From positions 1 to 64,000 of the forward strand of contig CAJQRG010000019.1 of the NCBI GenBank assembly GCA_905612225.1: a DNA stretch of 64,000 nt, read 5' to 3'. The position numbers and the translations under genes are program-made. The stretch is from Emcibacteraceae bacterium (GTDB taxonomy: Bacteria; Pseudomonadota; Alphaproteobacteria; Sphingomonadales; Emcibacteraceae). Below are positions 45,423 to 58,011 of this stretch, one piece after another (position 1 is the first letter of the stretch; the number at the start of each line of letters is the position of its first letter). The notes under the pieces are model-generated. The model was given only the letters and a program-made list of their open reading frames with translations. It made no database searches and had not been told where the DNA came from.

Positions 45423-45578
45423 GAACTATGCGTGCATGTAAGAAAAGGTGACAATTTTTCTAGCAACATTCTTATTCCTCTCGGTCAAAAAAGTTGCGTG
45501 CGGATTTCAATGTGCCATTATAATACGACTGAAGGAGTAATAAAGTTTTTAAAAAAATATAAAAAAATTACCTTATAG
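45423..45578 (+). pseudogene. C-terminal remnant of a class V aminotransferase / cysteine-desulfurase-like protein
   Basis: An open frame of 51 codons plus stop, directly after the hydrolase gene and an in-frame TAA. It lacks any start but reads VHVRKGDNFSSNILIPLG, then SCVRISMCHYNTTEGVIKFL. That is the typical end of class V aminotransferases of the cysteine-desulfurase-like group, where 'V-R-x-G ... V-R-[IV]-S-x-x-H-Y-N-T-x-E-E-[IV]' closes the small domain. The PLP-binding and catalytic parts are missing. It is therefore a gene fragment left by a deletion or rearrangement, not a functional gene. Identified by eye; not searched. Confidence 0.6.
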
Positions 45579-45627
45579 ATTTTCATATTGTACATTTATT
45601 AATCTCAAAGACCAAAAGGGCCAATAC

Positions 45628-46314
45628 TCATATAACTTTATTCCTTAAAGTACCAATTCCATCAATACCTGCATCCATTTGATCTCCAGCCAAAACCGCA
45701 CCGATTCCAGATGGTGTTCCCGTATAAATAAGATCACCTGGTTCTAATACAAAAAGTTCTGAAAGCTCGGCAATAATTTTAGAATAACTTGCAATCATCT
45801 GATCTATGTTACTGTCCTGTTTAACAACACCATTAACACTTAACCAAATGCGCCCTTTTTTAGGATGACCAATAATATTAGCAGGGTAAATAGCAGAAAT
45901 AGGCGCTGACTTATCAAAGCCTTTTGATGGCCCCCAGGGCATTCCCTTATTTTTAAGCGATATTTGCATATCTCTACGTGTTAAATCGTTTCCAACAGCG
46001 TAGCCATAAATATGATCTTCAGCTTCACTTTCTTTAATATTTGATGCACGCTTACCGATAGCTACGACAAGTTCCACTTCATAATGAAAGTTTTTTGTGT
46101 GTGTTGGATAAGGAACATCAAGACCATCGGCTAAAACAGCATCGCCAGGTTTCATAAAATAAACAGGTTTTGCCTTTTTCGGGTCTTCACCAAATTCAAG
46201 AACATGATTGATATAATTTAGTCCCACACAATAGATACGGTTTACAGGAAATTTTTTTTCTGATCCAGAAATATCGACCACTGGGTTTGGTTTTGGTTCA
46301 AAGATCAAATTCAT
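45628..46314 (-). CDS. Fumarylacetoacetate hydrolase family protein
   Basis: A 228-residue FAH-superfamily enzyme, a typical single-domain length. Visible parts are NRIYCVGLNYINHVLEFG, the metal-site acidic stretch in FHYEVELVVAIGKRA, and the closing PGDLIYTGTPSGIGAV. Members hydrolyse acylpyruvates or decarboxylate oxaloacetate-like acids and need a divalent metal. In this location, after lipA and a RatA-like gene, it probably belongs to the metabolic block rather than to tyrosine breakdown. Substrate uncertain. Confidence 0.88.
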   Translation of the reverse strand: MNLIFEPKPNPVVDISGSEKKFPVNRIYCVGLNYINHVLEFGEDPKKAKPVYFMKPGDAVLADGLDVPYPTHTKNFHYEVELVVAIGKRASNIKESEAEDHIYGYAVGNDLTRRDMQISLKNKGMPWGPSKGFDKSAPISAIYPANIIGHPKKGRIWLSVNGVVKQDSNIDQMIASYSKIIAELSELFVLEPGDLIYTGTPSGIGAVLAGDQMDAGIDGIGTLRNKVI

Positions 46315-46316
46315 TT

Positions 46317-46754
46317 TTAGTCCTTATTTTGGTATATTTCTTCTGCACGCAATTCGAACGAGGTTACCATCCGGCGAACTGCATCGGTGAACAACCCACC
46401 AACCACTTTTTGAAAAATTTTATTTTTAAATTCAAAGTCCACTTCAAAATGAAGTTTTGAACCTCCCTCATCAAGATCTTCAAAATGCCAAGCATTGTGC
46501 AGGTGCTCTAGTGGACCCTTAATATAATCAATTTTAATTTTGTTATCACTAAGCATGACATGAGAGGTAAAACGTTCACGAAATACTTTAAAGCCAATAA
46601 TTAAATCAGCATAAAAATCATCATCATTTATATTGTAAAGTCTTGCACCAATGCACCAGGGTAAGAAGTTAGGATACTCGTTAACATTTGCTACCAAATC
46701 ATACATCTGTTTAGCACTATAAGGAAAAATTCTATCTTCAATAAATTGTGGCAT
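46317..46754 (-). CDS. RatA/Coq10-type SRPBCC protein
   Basis: A 145-residue START-like protein of the Coq10/RatA group. It begins PQFIEDRIFPYSAKQMYDLV and contains NEYPNFLPWCIGARLY, DLIIGFKVFRERFTSHV and the end GLFTDAVRRMVTSFELRAEE, all characteristic. The fold binds a hydrophobic ligand, in Coq10 ubiquinone. Its start overlaps the lipA stop by one base, and the FAH gene follows two bases later, so it is part of the lipA operon. A toxin role for RatA is only one literature proposal; quinone handling is at least as likely. Confidence 0.87.
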   Translation of the reverse strand: MPQFIEDRIFPYSAKQMYDLVANVNEYPNFLPWCIGARLYNINDDDFYADLIIGFKVFRERFTSHVMLSDNKIKIDYIKGPLEHLHNAWHFEDLDEGGSKLHFEVDFEFKNKIFQKVVGGLFTDAVRRMVTSFELRAEEIYQNKD

Positions 46755-47737
46755 TATAAATCATAATTTGGATTATATTTTTTCATTTCTTCAAAATCAA
46801 TTGGCGCATCCTGATGAAATTTATTTTCAGCCTTTTTAATTTTTTCACGTCTAACTTCCTGGAGTACTGCAAAATCTTCACTGGCATGATGAGATGATCT
46901 TGTCAGAGGTGATGATGATACGTGAAGAAAACCCTTGGCCTTAGCTCTTTTTTTAAATTTTAAAAATTGATCTGGCTTAATAAACTCTTCAATATTCACA
47001 TGTTTTTTAGTAGGCTGCAAATACTGACCAATTGTCATAAAATCTATGTCAGCAGACCGCATATCATCCATAACCTGTAGAACTTCAGTTTCACTTTCGC
47101 CAAGCCCTACCATAATTCCTGACTTGGTAAATATTTCAGGATCAATTTCTTTGACCTTGGAAAGAAGGTTTAAAGAGTGAAAGTAACGTGCCCCTGGCCG
47201 AATATAGGAGTAAAGGCGGGGAACAGTTTCTAAGTTATGATTGAACACATCAGGTTTAGAAGCGATGACAGTTTCAAGGGCACCAGGTTTATTTCTGAAG
47301 TCTGGTGTTAGTATTTCAATTGTTGTGTCCGGAGACGCTTTACGTACAGCTGCAATCACTTTAACAAATTGGTCTGCCCCGCCATCATCAAGATCATCCC
47401 GGTCAACAGAAGTAATAACAATATGTTTCATCTCAGTAACAACAACCATTTCAGCAACATGAGCAGGTTCATCAGGATCAACAGGGTTTCCTTTGCCTGT
47501 TTTAATGTTACAAAATTTACAGGCACGAGTACACGTATCACCCAAAATCATTACTGTTGTGTGTTTTTTTGTCCAGCACTCACCAATATTTGGACAAGCT
47601 GCTTCTTCACATACTGTATTAAGTTTGAGACCTCGCATAAGATTACGAGTTTCATTATACCCCTTAGATGTAGGGGCCTTCACTCGTATCCAGTCCGGTT
47701 TACGTTTATATTCTGAAAATTCTTTTTTTTCACTCAT
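46754..47737 (-). CDS. lipA: Lipoyl synthase
   Basis: The radical-SAM enzyme that inserts two sulfurs into octanoyl groups to make lipoyl cofactors on PDH E2 and related proteins. Auxiliary cluster cysteines are Cys43, Cys48 and Cys54 ([12 protein letters not shown]); the radical-SAM cluster is Cys69, Cys73 and Cys76 (CTRACKFC). At 327 residues it has a normal length. Its place directly after the PDH genes and lpd fits a cell that makes lipoate for this complex. The gene is 11 bp downstream of lpd. Confidence 0.96.
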   Translation of the reverse strand: MSEKKEFSEYKRKPDWIRVKAPTSKGYNETRNLMRGLKLNTVCEEAACPNIGECWTKKHTTVMILGDTCTRACKFCNIKTGKGNPVDPDEPAHVAEMVVVTEMKHIVITSVDRDDLDDGGADQFVKVIAAVRKASPDTTIEILTPDFRNKPGALETVIASKPDVFNHNLETVPRLYSYIRPGARYFHSLNLLSKVKEIDPEIFTKSGIMVGLGESETEVLQVMDDMRSADIDFMTIGQYLQPTKKHVNIEEFIKPDQFLKFKKRAKAKGFLHVSSSPLTRSSHHASEDFAVLQEVRREKIKKAENKFHQDAPIDFEEMKKYNPNYDL

Positions 47738-47748
47738 AAGAGTTCCTA

Positions 47749-49167
47749 TTACATATGCAATGTTTTATCAAACGCATCAAGAACCGCTTCATGCATCATT
47801 TCCGACATAGTTGGATGTGGGAAAACTGTGTGCATTAGATCTGTTTCCGTTGTTTCTAAAGTTCTAGAGATTGTATAACCTTGGATCATTTCCGTCACTT
47901 CGGCCCCAATCATATGAGCACCAAGCAACTCTCCTGTTTTAGCATCAAACACAGTCTTAACCATTCCTTCAGCTTCACCCATTGCTATGGCCTTGCCATT
48001 ACCTATAAAGGGAAAACGACCAACTTTAACGTTGTGGCCAGCAGAAATAGCTGCTTTTTCTGTTAAGCCCACACTAGCTACCTGAGGACGACTATATGTG
48101 CAACCTGGAATATTACCCTTATCAATCGGATGAAGATCTTTGATTTCTTTATTACCTTTATCTCGAGCAATTTTTTCAACTAAAATAACCCCTTCGTGGC
48201 TTGCTTTATGCGCAAGCCATGGTGGACCAGTAAGGTCGCCAATTGCGTGAATCGATTTCACTCCCGTATGTCCCCACTCATCTGTAACAACATGACCACG
48301 TTCTACTTTTATTTTATTAGCCTCAAGACCAATATTTTCAACATTGCCGTCAATACCAATAGCGACAATAACTATATCAACTTCTATTTTTTCTGATTTA
48401 CCGTCTTTGTGCTCAACCGTGCACACAACACTTTTTTGTTTCTTTTCAAGATTAGTTACGGATGCTGAAGTCAAAATTTTAATTCCTTGAGAATTAAATG
48501 ACTTCGCAGCAAATGCTGAAATTTCTTCATCTTCTACAGGTAATACCCGGTCCATCATTTCAATAACAGTCACATCAGCACCAAGTTCATTATAAAAACT
48601 AGCAAACTCTATTCCAATAGCACCTGATCCTATGACTAACATTTTTTTAGGCATTTTTTTGGGTACTAATGCATGACGATAGTTCCAAATCATGTCTCCA
48701 TCTGGTTTTAGGTGGGGGAGTTCTTTTGCACGTGCACCAGTTGATAAAATAATTTCTGTTGCATCAATTAGTATTTTTTTACCATCTTTTTCAACAGACA
48801 TTTTACCAGGTGAAACCAGAACACCATTACCCTCAATTACTGTTATTTTATTCTTCTTCATCAAGTGCTTAATACCACCACTCAATTGGGCAGCAATACC
48901 CCGACTACGAGCAACAACTTTTTCAAGATCAAATCCTGGCTGGTTAGCAATAAGCCCATATTCACTAGCATTTTTCATGTTGTGAAAAACTTCTGCAGAC
49001 CTTAGGAGCGCCTTTGTCGGAATACAGCCCCAATTGAGGCAAATTCCACCAAGCTCGGCACGCTCAACAATTGCTGTTTTAAAACCAAGCTGTGCAGAAC
49101 GAATTGCTGCTACATATCCTCCTGGACCAGACCCAAGCACTACTATATCAAATTTTTGGTTACTCAT
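47749..49167 (-). CDS. lpdA: Dihydrolipoyl dehydrogenase (E3)
   Basis: The FAD-dependent E3 subunit that re-oxidises dihydrolipoamide and makes NADH. N-terminal FAD motif [13 protein letters not shown]; redox disulfide Cys43/Cys48 in [16 protein letters not shown] motif [13 protein letters not shown]; catalytic His in [17 protein letters not shown] near the C-terminus. Length 472 is normal. It follows pdhC by 12 bp in the PDH operon. Confidence 0.95.
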   Translation of the reverse strand: MSNQKFDIVVLGSGPGGYVAAIRSAQLGFKTAIVERAELGGICLNWGCIPTKALLRSAEVFHNMKNASEYGLIANQPGFDLEKVVARSRGIAAQLSGGIKHLMKKNKITVIEGNGVLVSPGKMSVEKDGKKILIDATEIILSTGARAKELPHLKPDGDMIWNYRHALVPKKMPKKMLVIGSGAIGIEFASFYNELGADVTVIEMMDRVLPVEDEEISAFAAKSFNSQGIKILTSASVTNLEKKQKSVVCTVEHKDGKSEKIEVDIVIVAIGIDGNVENIGLEANKIKVERGHVVTDEWGHTGVKSIHAIGDLTGPPWLAHKASHEGVILVEKIARDKGNKEIKDLHPIDKGNIPGCTYSRPQVASVGLTEKAAISAGHNVKVGRFPFIGNGKAIAMGEAEGMVKTVFDAKTGELLGAHMIGAEVTEMIQGYTISRTLETTETDLMHTVFPHPTMSEMMHEAVLDAFDKTLHM

Positions 49168-49179
49168 AATTAGCCCTTT

Positions 49180-50436
49180 TTATAGCAACATTGCAGAAGG
49201 TTGCTCAAGAAACGTCTTAACTGCAGCAAGGTAGGCTGCACCAACGGCACCGTCGATAGCACGATGATCACACGAAAGCGTAACTGTCATCACAGTAGCT
49301 ATGCTTAACTCACCATTTTTAACGATTGGGCGCTGTTCACCAGCCCCAACAGCAAGTATGGCAGCTTGTGGTGAATTAATTACAGCATCAAACTGTTTAA
49401 TACCCATCATGCCCATGTTTGAAATTGAAAAAGTTCCACCTTCGTATTCTTCCGGCGCTAATTTTCCCTGGTGAGCTTTAATTGCTAGATTTTTTACTTC
49501 TTCAGATATTTGGCGAAGACCTTTTTTATCAGCACCACGTATTACTGGAGTAATAAGTCCCCCTTCAATGGCAACTGCCACTGAAATATCAGCACGCTTA
49601 TACTGATGCATAACATCACCGCAATACTGAACGTTAGCATCAGGTACTTTTATGAGGGCTGCTGCACAAGACTTTATCACAAAATCATTTACAGAAATTT
49701 TATATTCGTCCGACATAGAATTAAGTTCTTTTCGCGCCCCCAAAAGGTTATCGAGCTCAATATCTACGCTAAGATAAAAATGCGGAACATTTTGCTTGCT
49801 CTCCGTTAGACGTTTGGCAATTGTTTTACGCATGTTGCTTAATTTGATTACATCAAAAGGCGCCTTTCCCTCCATATCTGTAGTCGCAGTCATTTCAGTT
49901 GAATTAGTTGTATTTGAATAATTTTCTACATCTCTCTTAATGATGCGGCCACGCGGGCCTGAACCAGAAATATTAGAAATATCATATCCATTTTGCTGCG
50001 CAATCCGTTTTGCAAGAGGTGATGCCAATATACGATTACTAGAATTGATAGCAGGTACAGGCTCCGTTAAGGGAACTGCAGAAGGTACTGATATCGTGCC
50101 AGGTTCATCAACCACAGGCTCGGAAGAAGTTGACGATGAGGCTAATTTAATAACAGTGGGCAATTCTAAGTTTTCAATAACAGAAGCATCTTCTCCATCT
50201 TCAAGAATCACTGCAATAAGTTGACCTACAGGTATTTCTTCTGCACCATCAGCTACAAAGAGTTTACCAACTACACCATCATCTATACTTTCAAGTTCCA
50301 TAGTGGCTTTGTCAGTTTCAATTTCAGCTAATACAGTACCACTTTCAACAACATCGCCCTCATTAACAAGCCATTTAGCAAGTGTTCCGGTCTCCATAGT
50401 AGGAGAAAGAGCAGGCATAGTGAGTGAAATAGCCAT
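49180..50436 (-). CDS. pdhC: Pyruvate dehydrogenase E2, dihydrolipoyllysine acetyltransferase
   Basis: A 418-residue E2 core subunit that passes the acetyl group from E1 to CoA. One N-terminal lipoyl domain has the lipoyl-lysine Lys43 in ETDKATMELES. A peripheral-subunit-binding domain follows at about 131-167 (ASPLAKRIAQQNGYDI, GSGPRGRIIKRDV), and the catalytic domain ends with VTLSCDHRAIDGAVGA. The linkers are rich in Pro, Ser and Thr. It lies two bases after the pdhB stop. Confidence 0.95.
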   Translation of the reverse strand: MAISLTMPALSPTMETGTLAKWLVNEGDVVESGTVLAEIETDKATMELESIDDGVVGKLFVADGAEEIPVGQLIAVILEDGEDASVIENLELPTVIKLASSSTSSEPVVDEPGTISVPSAVPLTEPVPAINSSNRILASPLAKRIAQQNGYDISNISGSGPRGRIIKRDVENYSNTTNSTEMTATTDMEGKAPFDVIKLSNMRKTIAKRLTESKQNVPHFYLSVDIELDNLLGARKELNSMSDEYKISVNDFVIKSCAAALIKVPDANVQYCGDVMHQYKRADISVAVAIEGGLITPVIRGADKKGLRQISEEVKNLAIKAHQGKLAPEEYEGGTFSISNMGMMGIKQFDAVINSPQAAILAVGAGEQRPIVKNGELSIATVMTVTLSCDHRAIDGAVGAAYLAAVKTFLEQPSAMLL

Positions 50437-50438
50437 AT

Positions 50439-51824
50439 TTATTTATCCTCTTTATAGCAAACAGTTTTAGCAGCCGCCACAATACGCTCATCATTAACTA
50501 CCGCCAGTTTTTCTAGATTTGCAGCATATGGCATTGGAACATCTTCATTTGTAACGCGCGTTACAGGCGCATCAAGATAATCAAATGCCCCTTCCATTAA
50601 TCTTGCCGATATTTCTGAACTCACGGAACACGTTGCCCAGCCCTCTTCAACACAAACAACACGATTTGTTTTCTTTACGGATTCAATAATTGTTTCCATA
50701 TCCAGAGGACGAATAGTCCGAAGATCGATAACTTCAGCATCAATACCGTCAGAAGCGAGTTTTTCAGCTGCATCGAGAGCAAACTTAACACCAATAGAAT
50801 AAGCTACCAATGTAACATCAGATCCTTTACGAACAATACTGGCTTTCCCAATAGGAACTGTATAGTCGTCTAAATCCGGAACATCAAAACTGTAACCATA
50901 AGTAATTTCATTTTCCAAAAATATAACAGGGTTTGGATTTTTAATCGCTGCCTTCAGTAGACCTTTGCAGTCTGCAGCGCTATAAGGTGCAATTACAATA
51001 AGGCCGGGTATATGAGCGTACCAAGACGCATAATTTTGTGAATGCTGGGCTCCCACTCTAGCTGCAGCACCGTTTGGACCACGGAAAACTATAGGGCAAC
51101 GGATCTGACCACCTGACATATAATTTGTTTTTGCAGCAGAGTTTACTATTTGATCAATTGCCTGCATAGCAAAGTTAAAAGTCATAAATTCAACAACCGG
51201 CCTAAGATTAGCCATGGCCGCACCAACCCCAAGACCAGCAAAACCATGCTCCGTGATTGGCGTATCTATAACACGTTCCTCACCAAACTCCTGAAGTAAT
51301 CCTTGTGTCACTTTATAAGCACCCTGATATTCAGCAACCTCCTCACCCATGACAAATACACTATCATCCAAACGCATTTCTTCAGCCATAGCATCCCTAA
51401 GCGCTTCTCGCACTGTCATATTAGAAAAGCCAGTTCCTTCTGGAAAATCAGCTTCAGGTGCACTGACCGTTACAGGAGCCGTAACGTTAGTATCACTCTG
51501 TTCAGCAGAAATAGATAAGGGAGGAGCCGATGGTACCGAAACAACAGAGGCGGTAATTCCGTCAAGAACGCTAGCATTTTCACCATCTTCAAGGATGACG
51601 GCAATAAGCGTGCCAACCGCAATCCCTTCCGCACCTTCATCCACTAAAATTTTTCCCATTACGCCATCTTCGTCGGTTTCAAGCTCCATGATTGCCTTAT
51701 CCGTTTCAATTTCTGCGATAACATCTCCAGGTGATACTTTTTCACCTTCCCTTTTTGTCCATTTTGCAATGTTTCCCTCTGTCATAGTAGGAGACATTGC
51801 GGGTAGAAGAATTTCTACTGACAT
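50439..51824 (-). CDS. pdhB: Pyruvate dehydrogenase E1 beta with N-terminal lipoyl domain
   Basis: A 461-residue E1 beta. It carries an N-terminal lipoyl domain, Lys43 in [11 protein letters not shown], and a Pro/Ser/Ala-rich linker, then the transketolase-like beta domain starting near [14 protein letters not shown]. The domain fusion of lipoyl to E1 beta is a known alphaproteobacterial trait and supports the taxonomic reading. With PdhA it forms the TPP-dependent decarboxylase. Confidence 0.95.
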   Translation of the reverse strand: MSVEILLPAMSPTMTEGNIAKWTKREGEKVSPGDVIAEIETDKAIMELETDEDGVMGKILVDEGAEGIAVGTLIAVILEDGENASVLDGITASVVSVPSAPPLSISAEQSDTNVTAPVTVSAPEADFPEGTGFSNMTVREALRDAMAEEMRLDDSVFVMGEEVAEYQGAYKVTQGLLQEFGEERVIDTPITEHGFAGLGVGAAMANLRPVVEFMTFNFAMQAIDQIVNSAAKTNYMSGGQIRCPIVFRGPNGAAARVGAQHSQNYASWYAHIPGLIVIAPYSAADCKGLLKAAIKNPNPVIFLENEITYGYSFDVPDLDDYTVPIGKASIVRKGSDVTLVAYSIGVKFALDAAEKLASDGIDAEVIDLRTIRPLDMETIIESVKKTNRVVCVEEGWATCSVSSEISARLMEGAFDYLDAPVTRVTNEDVPMPYAANLEKLAVVNDERIVAAAKTVCYKEDK

Positions 51825-51842
51825 ATTATTACTTTCCTATTC

Positions 51843-52889
51843 TTATTCAGCGACTAGAACGTCGGTATAAAGCTCCGACGGATGTGGTTCAGCGCTATTT
51901 TGTGCAAAATCAGCAGCCTCCGAAACAAGAGCCTTAATATCTTTATCAATAACCTTAAGATCATCCTCTGATAATATATTAGCATCAAGAATCCGTTTCT
52001 TAACCTGATCAATAGGGTCAAACTCAGCACGCATTTTTGAAACCTCTTCTTTTGATCTATATTTTGCAGGATCAGACATAGAATGACCGCGGTAACGATA
52101 AGTTTTCATTTCTAAAAGTGCAGGTCCATCACCAGCCCTACATTTGGCTACAGCCCGCTCTGCGGCTTCCCTAACAGCAAAAACATCCATACCATCAACA
52201 CTTTCGCCCTTAATTTTAAAACTTTCTCCACGGCGAAAAAGCTCAACCTCTGATGATGATCTGGCAATTGACGTACCCATGGCATACTGATTGTTTTCAA
52301 TAACAAATATCACGGGCAGGTTCCATAATTTAGCCATATTAAAGCTTTCATAAACTTGGCCTTGGTTTACAGCGCCATCCCCAAAATAAGTAACAGAAAC
52401 ATTATCATTTTTGCGGTATTTATGTGCAAATGCAAGACCTGCACCAATAGGCACCTGAGCACCTACAATACCATGGCCACCATAAAAACCATGCTCAACG
52501 CTAAACATATGCATTGACCCACCCTTACCCTTAGAAATACCAGTTGCCCGGCCCGTAAGTTCTGCAAGAATTAATTTAGGGTCAATTTTACATGCAAGCA
52601 TGTGGGCATGATCCCGATAACTAGTTAGAACACTATCGCCGTCTTTTAGTGTTGCCTGGATACCAGTGACAACAGCTTCCTGACCAATATAAAGATGACA
52701 AAAACCTCCAATCAATCCCATCCCATACATTTGACCAGCCTTTTCCTCAAAACGACGCATCAAGAGCATACCTTTATAGTATTCCATCAATTCGTCATTG
52801 GTAGCAGTAGGGGTATTTTTTTTGACTGCCTTGCGGCGCGCCGCAGGCTTCCCACTTTTGGTTTTGCGGGGGACAGATTTTTTAGTCAT
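51843..52889 (-). CDS. pdhA: Pyruvate dehydrogenase E1 alpha
   Basis: A 348-residue TPP-binding E1 alpha. The TPP motif is GDGAVNQGQVYESFNMA followed by ENN, and the phosphorylation-loop-like region YRGHSMSDPAKYRSKEE is present. The first 35 residues are a Lys/Arg-rich low-complexity leader (KKSVPRKTKSGKPAARRK) before the conserved core (MEYYKGMLLMRRFEEKAG). It is the first gene of the PDH operon; a candidate promoter lies about 140 bp upstream. Confidence 0.95.
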   Translation of the reverse strand: MTKKSVPRKTKSGKPAARRKAVKKNTPTATNDELMEYYKGMLLMRRFEEKAGQMYGMGLIGGFCHLYIGQEAVVTGIQATLKDGDSVLTSYRDHAHMLACKIDPKLILAELTGRATGISKGKGGSMHMFSVEHGFYGGHGIVGAQVPIGAGLAFAHKYRKNDNVSVTYFGDGAVNQGQVYESFNMAKLWNLPVIFVIENNQYAMGTSIARSSSEVELFRRGESFKIKGESVDGMDVFAVREAAERAVAKCRAGDGPALLEMKTYRYRGHSMSDPAKYRSKEEVSKMRAEFDPIDQVKKRILDANILSEDDLKVIDKDIKALVSEAADFAQNSAEPHPSELYTDVLVAE

Positions 52890-53026
52890 ATTCTTAACTC
52901 ATTTAGTTGATACAAGTTTCATAAATTTTACAACATAAAACTATGAAATAAACCTAATATAAAGATACTAGATCATCTTTAAAATATACCCCATAATCAC
53001 CAAAAGTTATTGAAATACAACACTTA

Positions 53027-53056
53027 TTTATAATTAACTATAATATGGTTAATCAA
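53027..53056 (-). promoter_or_regulatory. Predicted promoter of the pdhA operon
   Basis: On the minus strand TTGATT (53056-53051) and TATAAA (53032-53027) are 18 bp apart. The element lies in the 260-bp gap before pdhA and would give a leader of about 130 bases. AT content makes chance matches likely. Confidence 0.3.
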
Positions 53057-53149
53057 TTAAATTTTCCATATTGAATATATTTAATTTTTATAACTATAAC
53101 AACATGAAAACAAATGACTTTTAGTGTAAAGTTATTTTAAAAATTAATT

Positions 53150-53449
53150 TTATCTGGGAATAATAATTTCATCCGGATGAGAAAAGCCAAGGTTCTTGCG
53201 AACGAGTTCATCAAGGTAATCCGGATCAACATGATTACTAGAAATCAAACCAACATGAAACTCTAGAACTTTTCGTTCAGACTTCAAGCTATCCTGACGA
53301 AATTTTAAAGCTGCAATTTCATCAGCAAGCATATTTTGTGTGGCTACACTCTTAAATGCATGAGCTCCAAAATAAAAAGATACAAGAAGAGCAAAAAGGG
53401 GCACTGTGATCTCACGAAGACGATAAAAAATTGATTTTTTATTTTTCAT
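53150..53449 (-). CDS. FtsB/DivIC family septum formation initiator
   Basis: A 99-residue bitopic protein: short basic cytoplasmic N-terminus (KNKKSIFYRLR), one membrane segment (about 13-31), then a coiled coil (LADEIAALKFRQDSLKSERKV) and a short conserved end (LDELVRKNLGFSHPDE). This is the FtsB/DivIC form, part of the FtsQLB cell-division complex. The location between eno and pdhA is the usual one in Alphaproteobacteria. Confidence 0.88.
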   Translation of the reverse strand: MKNKKSIFYRLREITVPLFALLVSFYFGAHAFKSVATQNMLADEIAALKFRQDSLKSERKVLEFHVGLISSNHVDPDYLDELVRKNLGFSHPDEIIIPR

Positions 53450-53518
53450 AGGATGAGAGAATCATATACGATTCGTCAGGTCAAGAAAAAAATGCAAAAT
53501 AATTGAATGGAGTCAAAT

Positions 53519-53556
53519 ACATAGATCAAAAATATCTATAAATATTTGATCTATGT
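53519..53556. repeat. 12-bp perfect inverted repeat between ftsB-like gene and eno
   Basis: ACATAGATCAAA and TTTGATCTATGT are perfect inverted copies, separated by a 14-base spacer. There is no U-run after either arm, so a simple intrinsic terminator is unlikely. It lies downstream of eno and 70 bp upstream of the ftsB-like start on the minus strand. A stable mRNA hairpin or an operator are both possible. Confidence 0.7.
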
Positions 53557-53622
53557 TCATTAGTCAATTTTGGTAAGGAAAGCTTAAAAACAATTTGCTC
53601 TCATATCAAAATTCTAAATTAC

Positions 53623-56552
<2,930 letters not shown>

Positions 56553-56619
56553 TCAATCCAAAAATAAATCTAAAACCACCTACTTTAAAATTAACTCCAC
56601 ATCGAAGGCCGTTTATAAC

Positions 56620-56949
56620 TTAATTTGAAACGGGTACTTGCGGCGTCATCTCATCTTCTACTAACTCCGGCATTTGTTCACTTAATGCAGCAGGCGCTGA
56701 TCCATCAAGAACCGATGTGCTTACGGCCTCGTTTTTTGCCATCCAAGCAAGTGCTAGGCTCGTTACAAAAAAACAGCCCACAAAAATTGTTGTCAGGCGT
56801 GTCAACAGATTAGCCGCAGAACGACCAGTCATCATACTGCCCTGACCACCACCAATTCCAAGGCCACCACCTTCAGATTGCTGAAGTAAAACCGTTATTA
56901 CTAGGGCAATCGCTAACATTAGGTGTATAACAAGAACGACTTCTTCCAT
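56620..56949 (-). CDS. secG: Preprotein translocase subunit SecG
   Basis: A 109-residue inner-membrane protein with two hydrophobic segments (about 3-22 and 51-71). The SecG pattern VLLQQSEGGGLGIGGGQGSM and the following TRLTTIFVGCFFVTSLAL are clear. An acidic C-terminal tail follows. It assists SecYE translocation. It lies between tpiA and pyrG, its usual place. Confidence 0.93.
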   Translation of the reverse strand: MEEVVLVIHLMLAIALVITVLLQQSEGGGLGIGGGQGSMMTGRSAANLLTRLTTIFVGCFFVTSLALAWMAKNEAVSTSVLDGSAPAALSEQMPELVEDEMTPQVPVSN

Positions 56950-56987
56950 GCTATCTTACTCAATCCATTAATAAATTACCGCACTAT

Positions 56988-57018
56988 TTATAATTAGCGC
57001 GTTTCGTGTTAATTATAA
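56988..57018. repeat. Stem-loop between tpiA and secG
   Basis: TTATAATTA and TAATTATAA are perfect nine-base inverted copies. The inner GCGCG-TTT-CGTGT can extend the stem to 14 pairs on the plus strand with two G-U pairs; on the minus strand the same positions give A-C mismatches. It has no trailing U-run. It sits in the 110-bp gap after tpiA and before secG. Confidence 0.55.
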
Positions 57019-57059
57019 GAGGCTTTTAACCTAATGGTTGAACAATGGCTAGTATAAAA

Positions 57060-57818
57060 TTAGTCAAATTGGTCATATACTGAAATTATATTAAAAAAGT
57101 CATCCGCCTTAAGGCTAGCACCACCAACAAGCGCACCGTTTACATTAACTACTGACATAAGCGTGTGAGCATTAGATGCGTTAACCGAGCCACCATAAAG
57201 TATATTAATTTTATCCCCATCATTTCCAAAACGCTCCACAAGAACCTTTCGTATAACAGCATGAACCTCTTTCACACTACCTACTGTTGGCACCTTTCCT
57301 GAACCAATCGCCCATATTGGCTCATATGCAATGATAGTATTCTCTGCAGTAGCGTGACTTGGAATAGATGAATTAATTTGAGATACTATTACCTCAAGTG
57401 TTTTTTTAGCTTCGTACTCATGAATAGTTTCCCCAACACAAATAATTGCAGTAGTTCCCACGGTCTGCGCTTGCGTTGCTTTTTTATTTACTATTTTATT
57501 ATCTTCGCCGTGACCCACACGCCGCTCTGAATGACCAATAATGATATGACTGCATCCAATGTCTCTTAGCATTTCTGCAGATATATCGCCAGTATGAGCT
57601 CCATTCGTGTTTGTATGACAATCCTGAGAGCCAATAAAGACATGTTCTAAGTTTAACTGTACTATCGAACTTATCAATGTAACCGGCGGACAAATTAACA
57701 CATCACATTTAGGAGCACTTCTAACTAGAAAGTCATTTAATTTAATGATTTCATTCAACGAGGCCCTAAGACCATTCATCTTCCAATTTCCAGCAACGAG
57801 CGGCTTTGGTCTTATCAT
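57060..57818 (-). CDS. tpiA: Triose-phosphate isomerase
   Basis: Interconverts glyceraldehyde 3-phosphate and dihydroxyacetone phosphate. A 252-residue TIM barrel with the active-site Lys in AGNWKMNG, His in IIGHSERR, Glu in IIAYEPIWAIGSG and the phosphate loop ILYGGSVNASNA. It is the first gene of the leftward block and is divergent from the PpiD-like gene. Confidence 0.96.
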   Translation of the reverse strand: MIRPKPLVAGNWKMNGLRASLNEIIKLNDFLVRSAPKCDVLICPPVTLISSIVQLNLEHVFIGSQDCHTNTNGAHTGDISAEMLRDIGCSHIIIGHSERRVGHGEDNKIVNKKATQAQTVGTTAIICVGETIHEYEAKKTLEVIVSQINSSIPSHATAENTIIAYEPIWAIGSGKVPTVGSVKEVHAVIRKVLVERFGNDGDKINILYGGSVNASNAHTLMSVVNVNGALVGGASLKADDFFNIISVYDQFD

Positions 57819-57916
57819 AACTTATTTGATCCCTACATGATGACTCTTAATAGTTTAACTAACAGATATTTATAAAGTTTTCTATAAGGTTTCTAAAATT
57901 TTCGACACTTTTATGG

Positions 57917-57945
57917 TTGCGATCTGGGGGTGAGGATACTATTAT
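57917..57945 (+). promoter_or_regulatory. Predicted promoter of the PpiD-like gene
   Basis: TTGCGA at 57917-57922 and TATTAT at 57940-57945, with a 17-bp spacer, precede the PpiD-like gene by about 65 bp. Good spacing supports a sigma-70-type promoter. Confidence 0.5.
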
Positions 57946-58011
57946 AGTAAAAATAAATTCAACGAGCGATAGAGAATGCTCCAAAAAATTACAATTATGT
58001 AGGTAGTTATT

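Noticed and set aside
46317-46754. A RatA toxin of a toxin-antitoxin pair
   Set aside because: No antitoxin partner gene of the RatB type is adjacent; it sits in the lipA operon and fits a Coq10-like role.
51349-51870. A 173-codon plus-strand frame
   Set aside because: Antisense to pdhB and the end of pdhA; composition mirrors those genes. Shadow frame.
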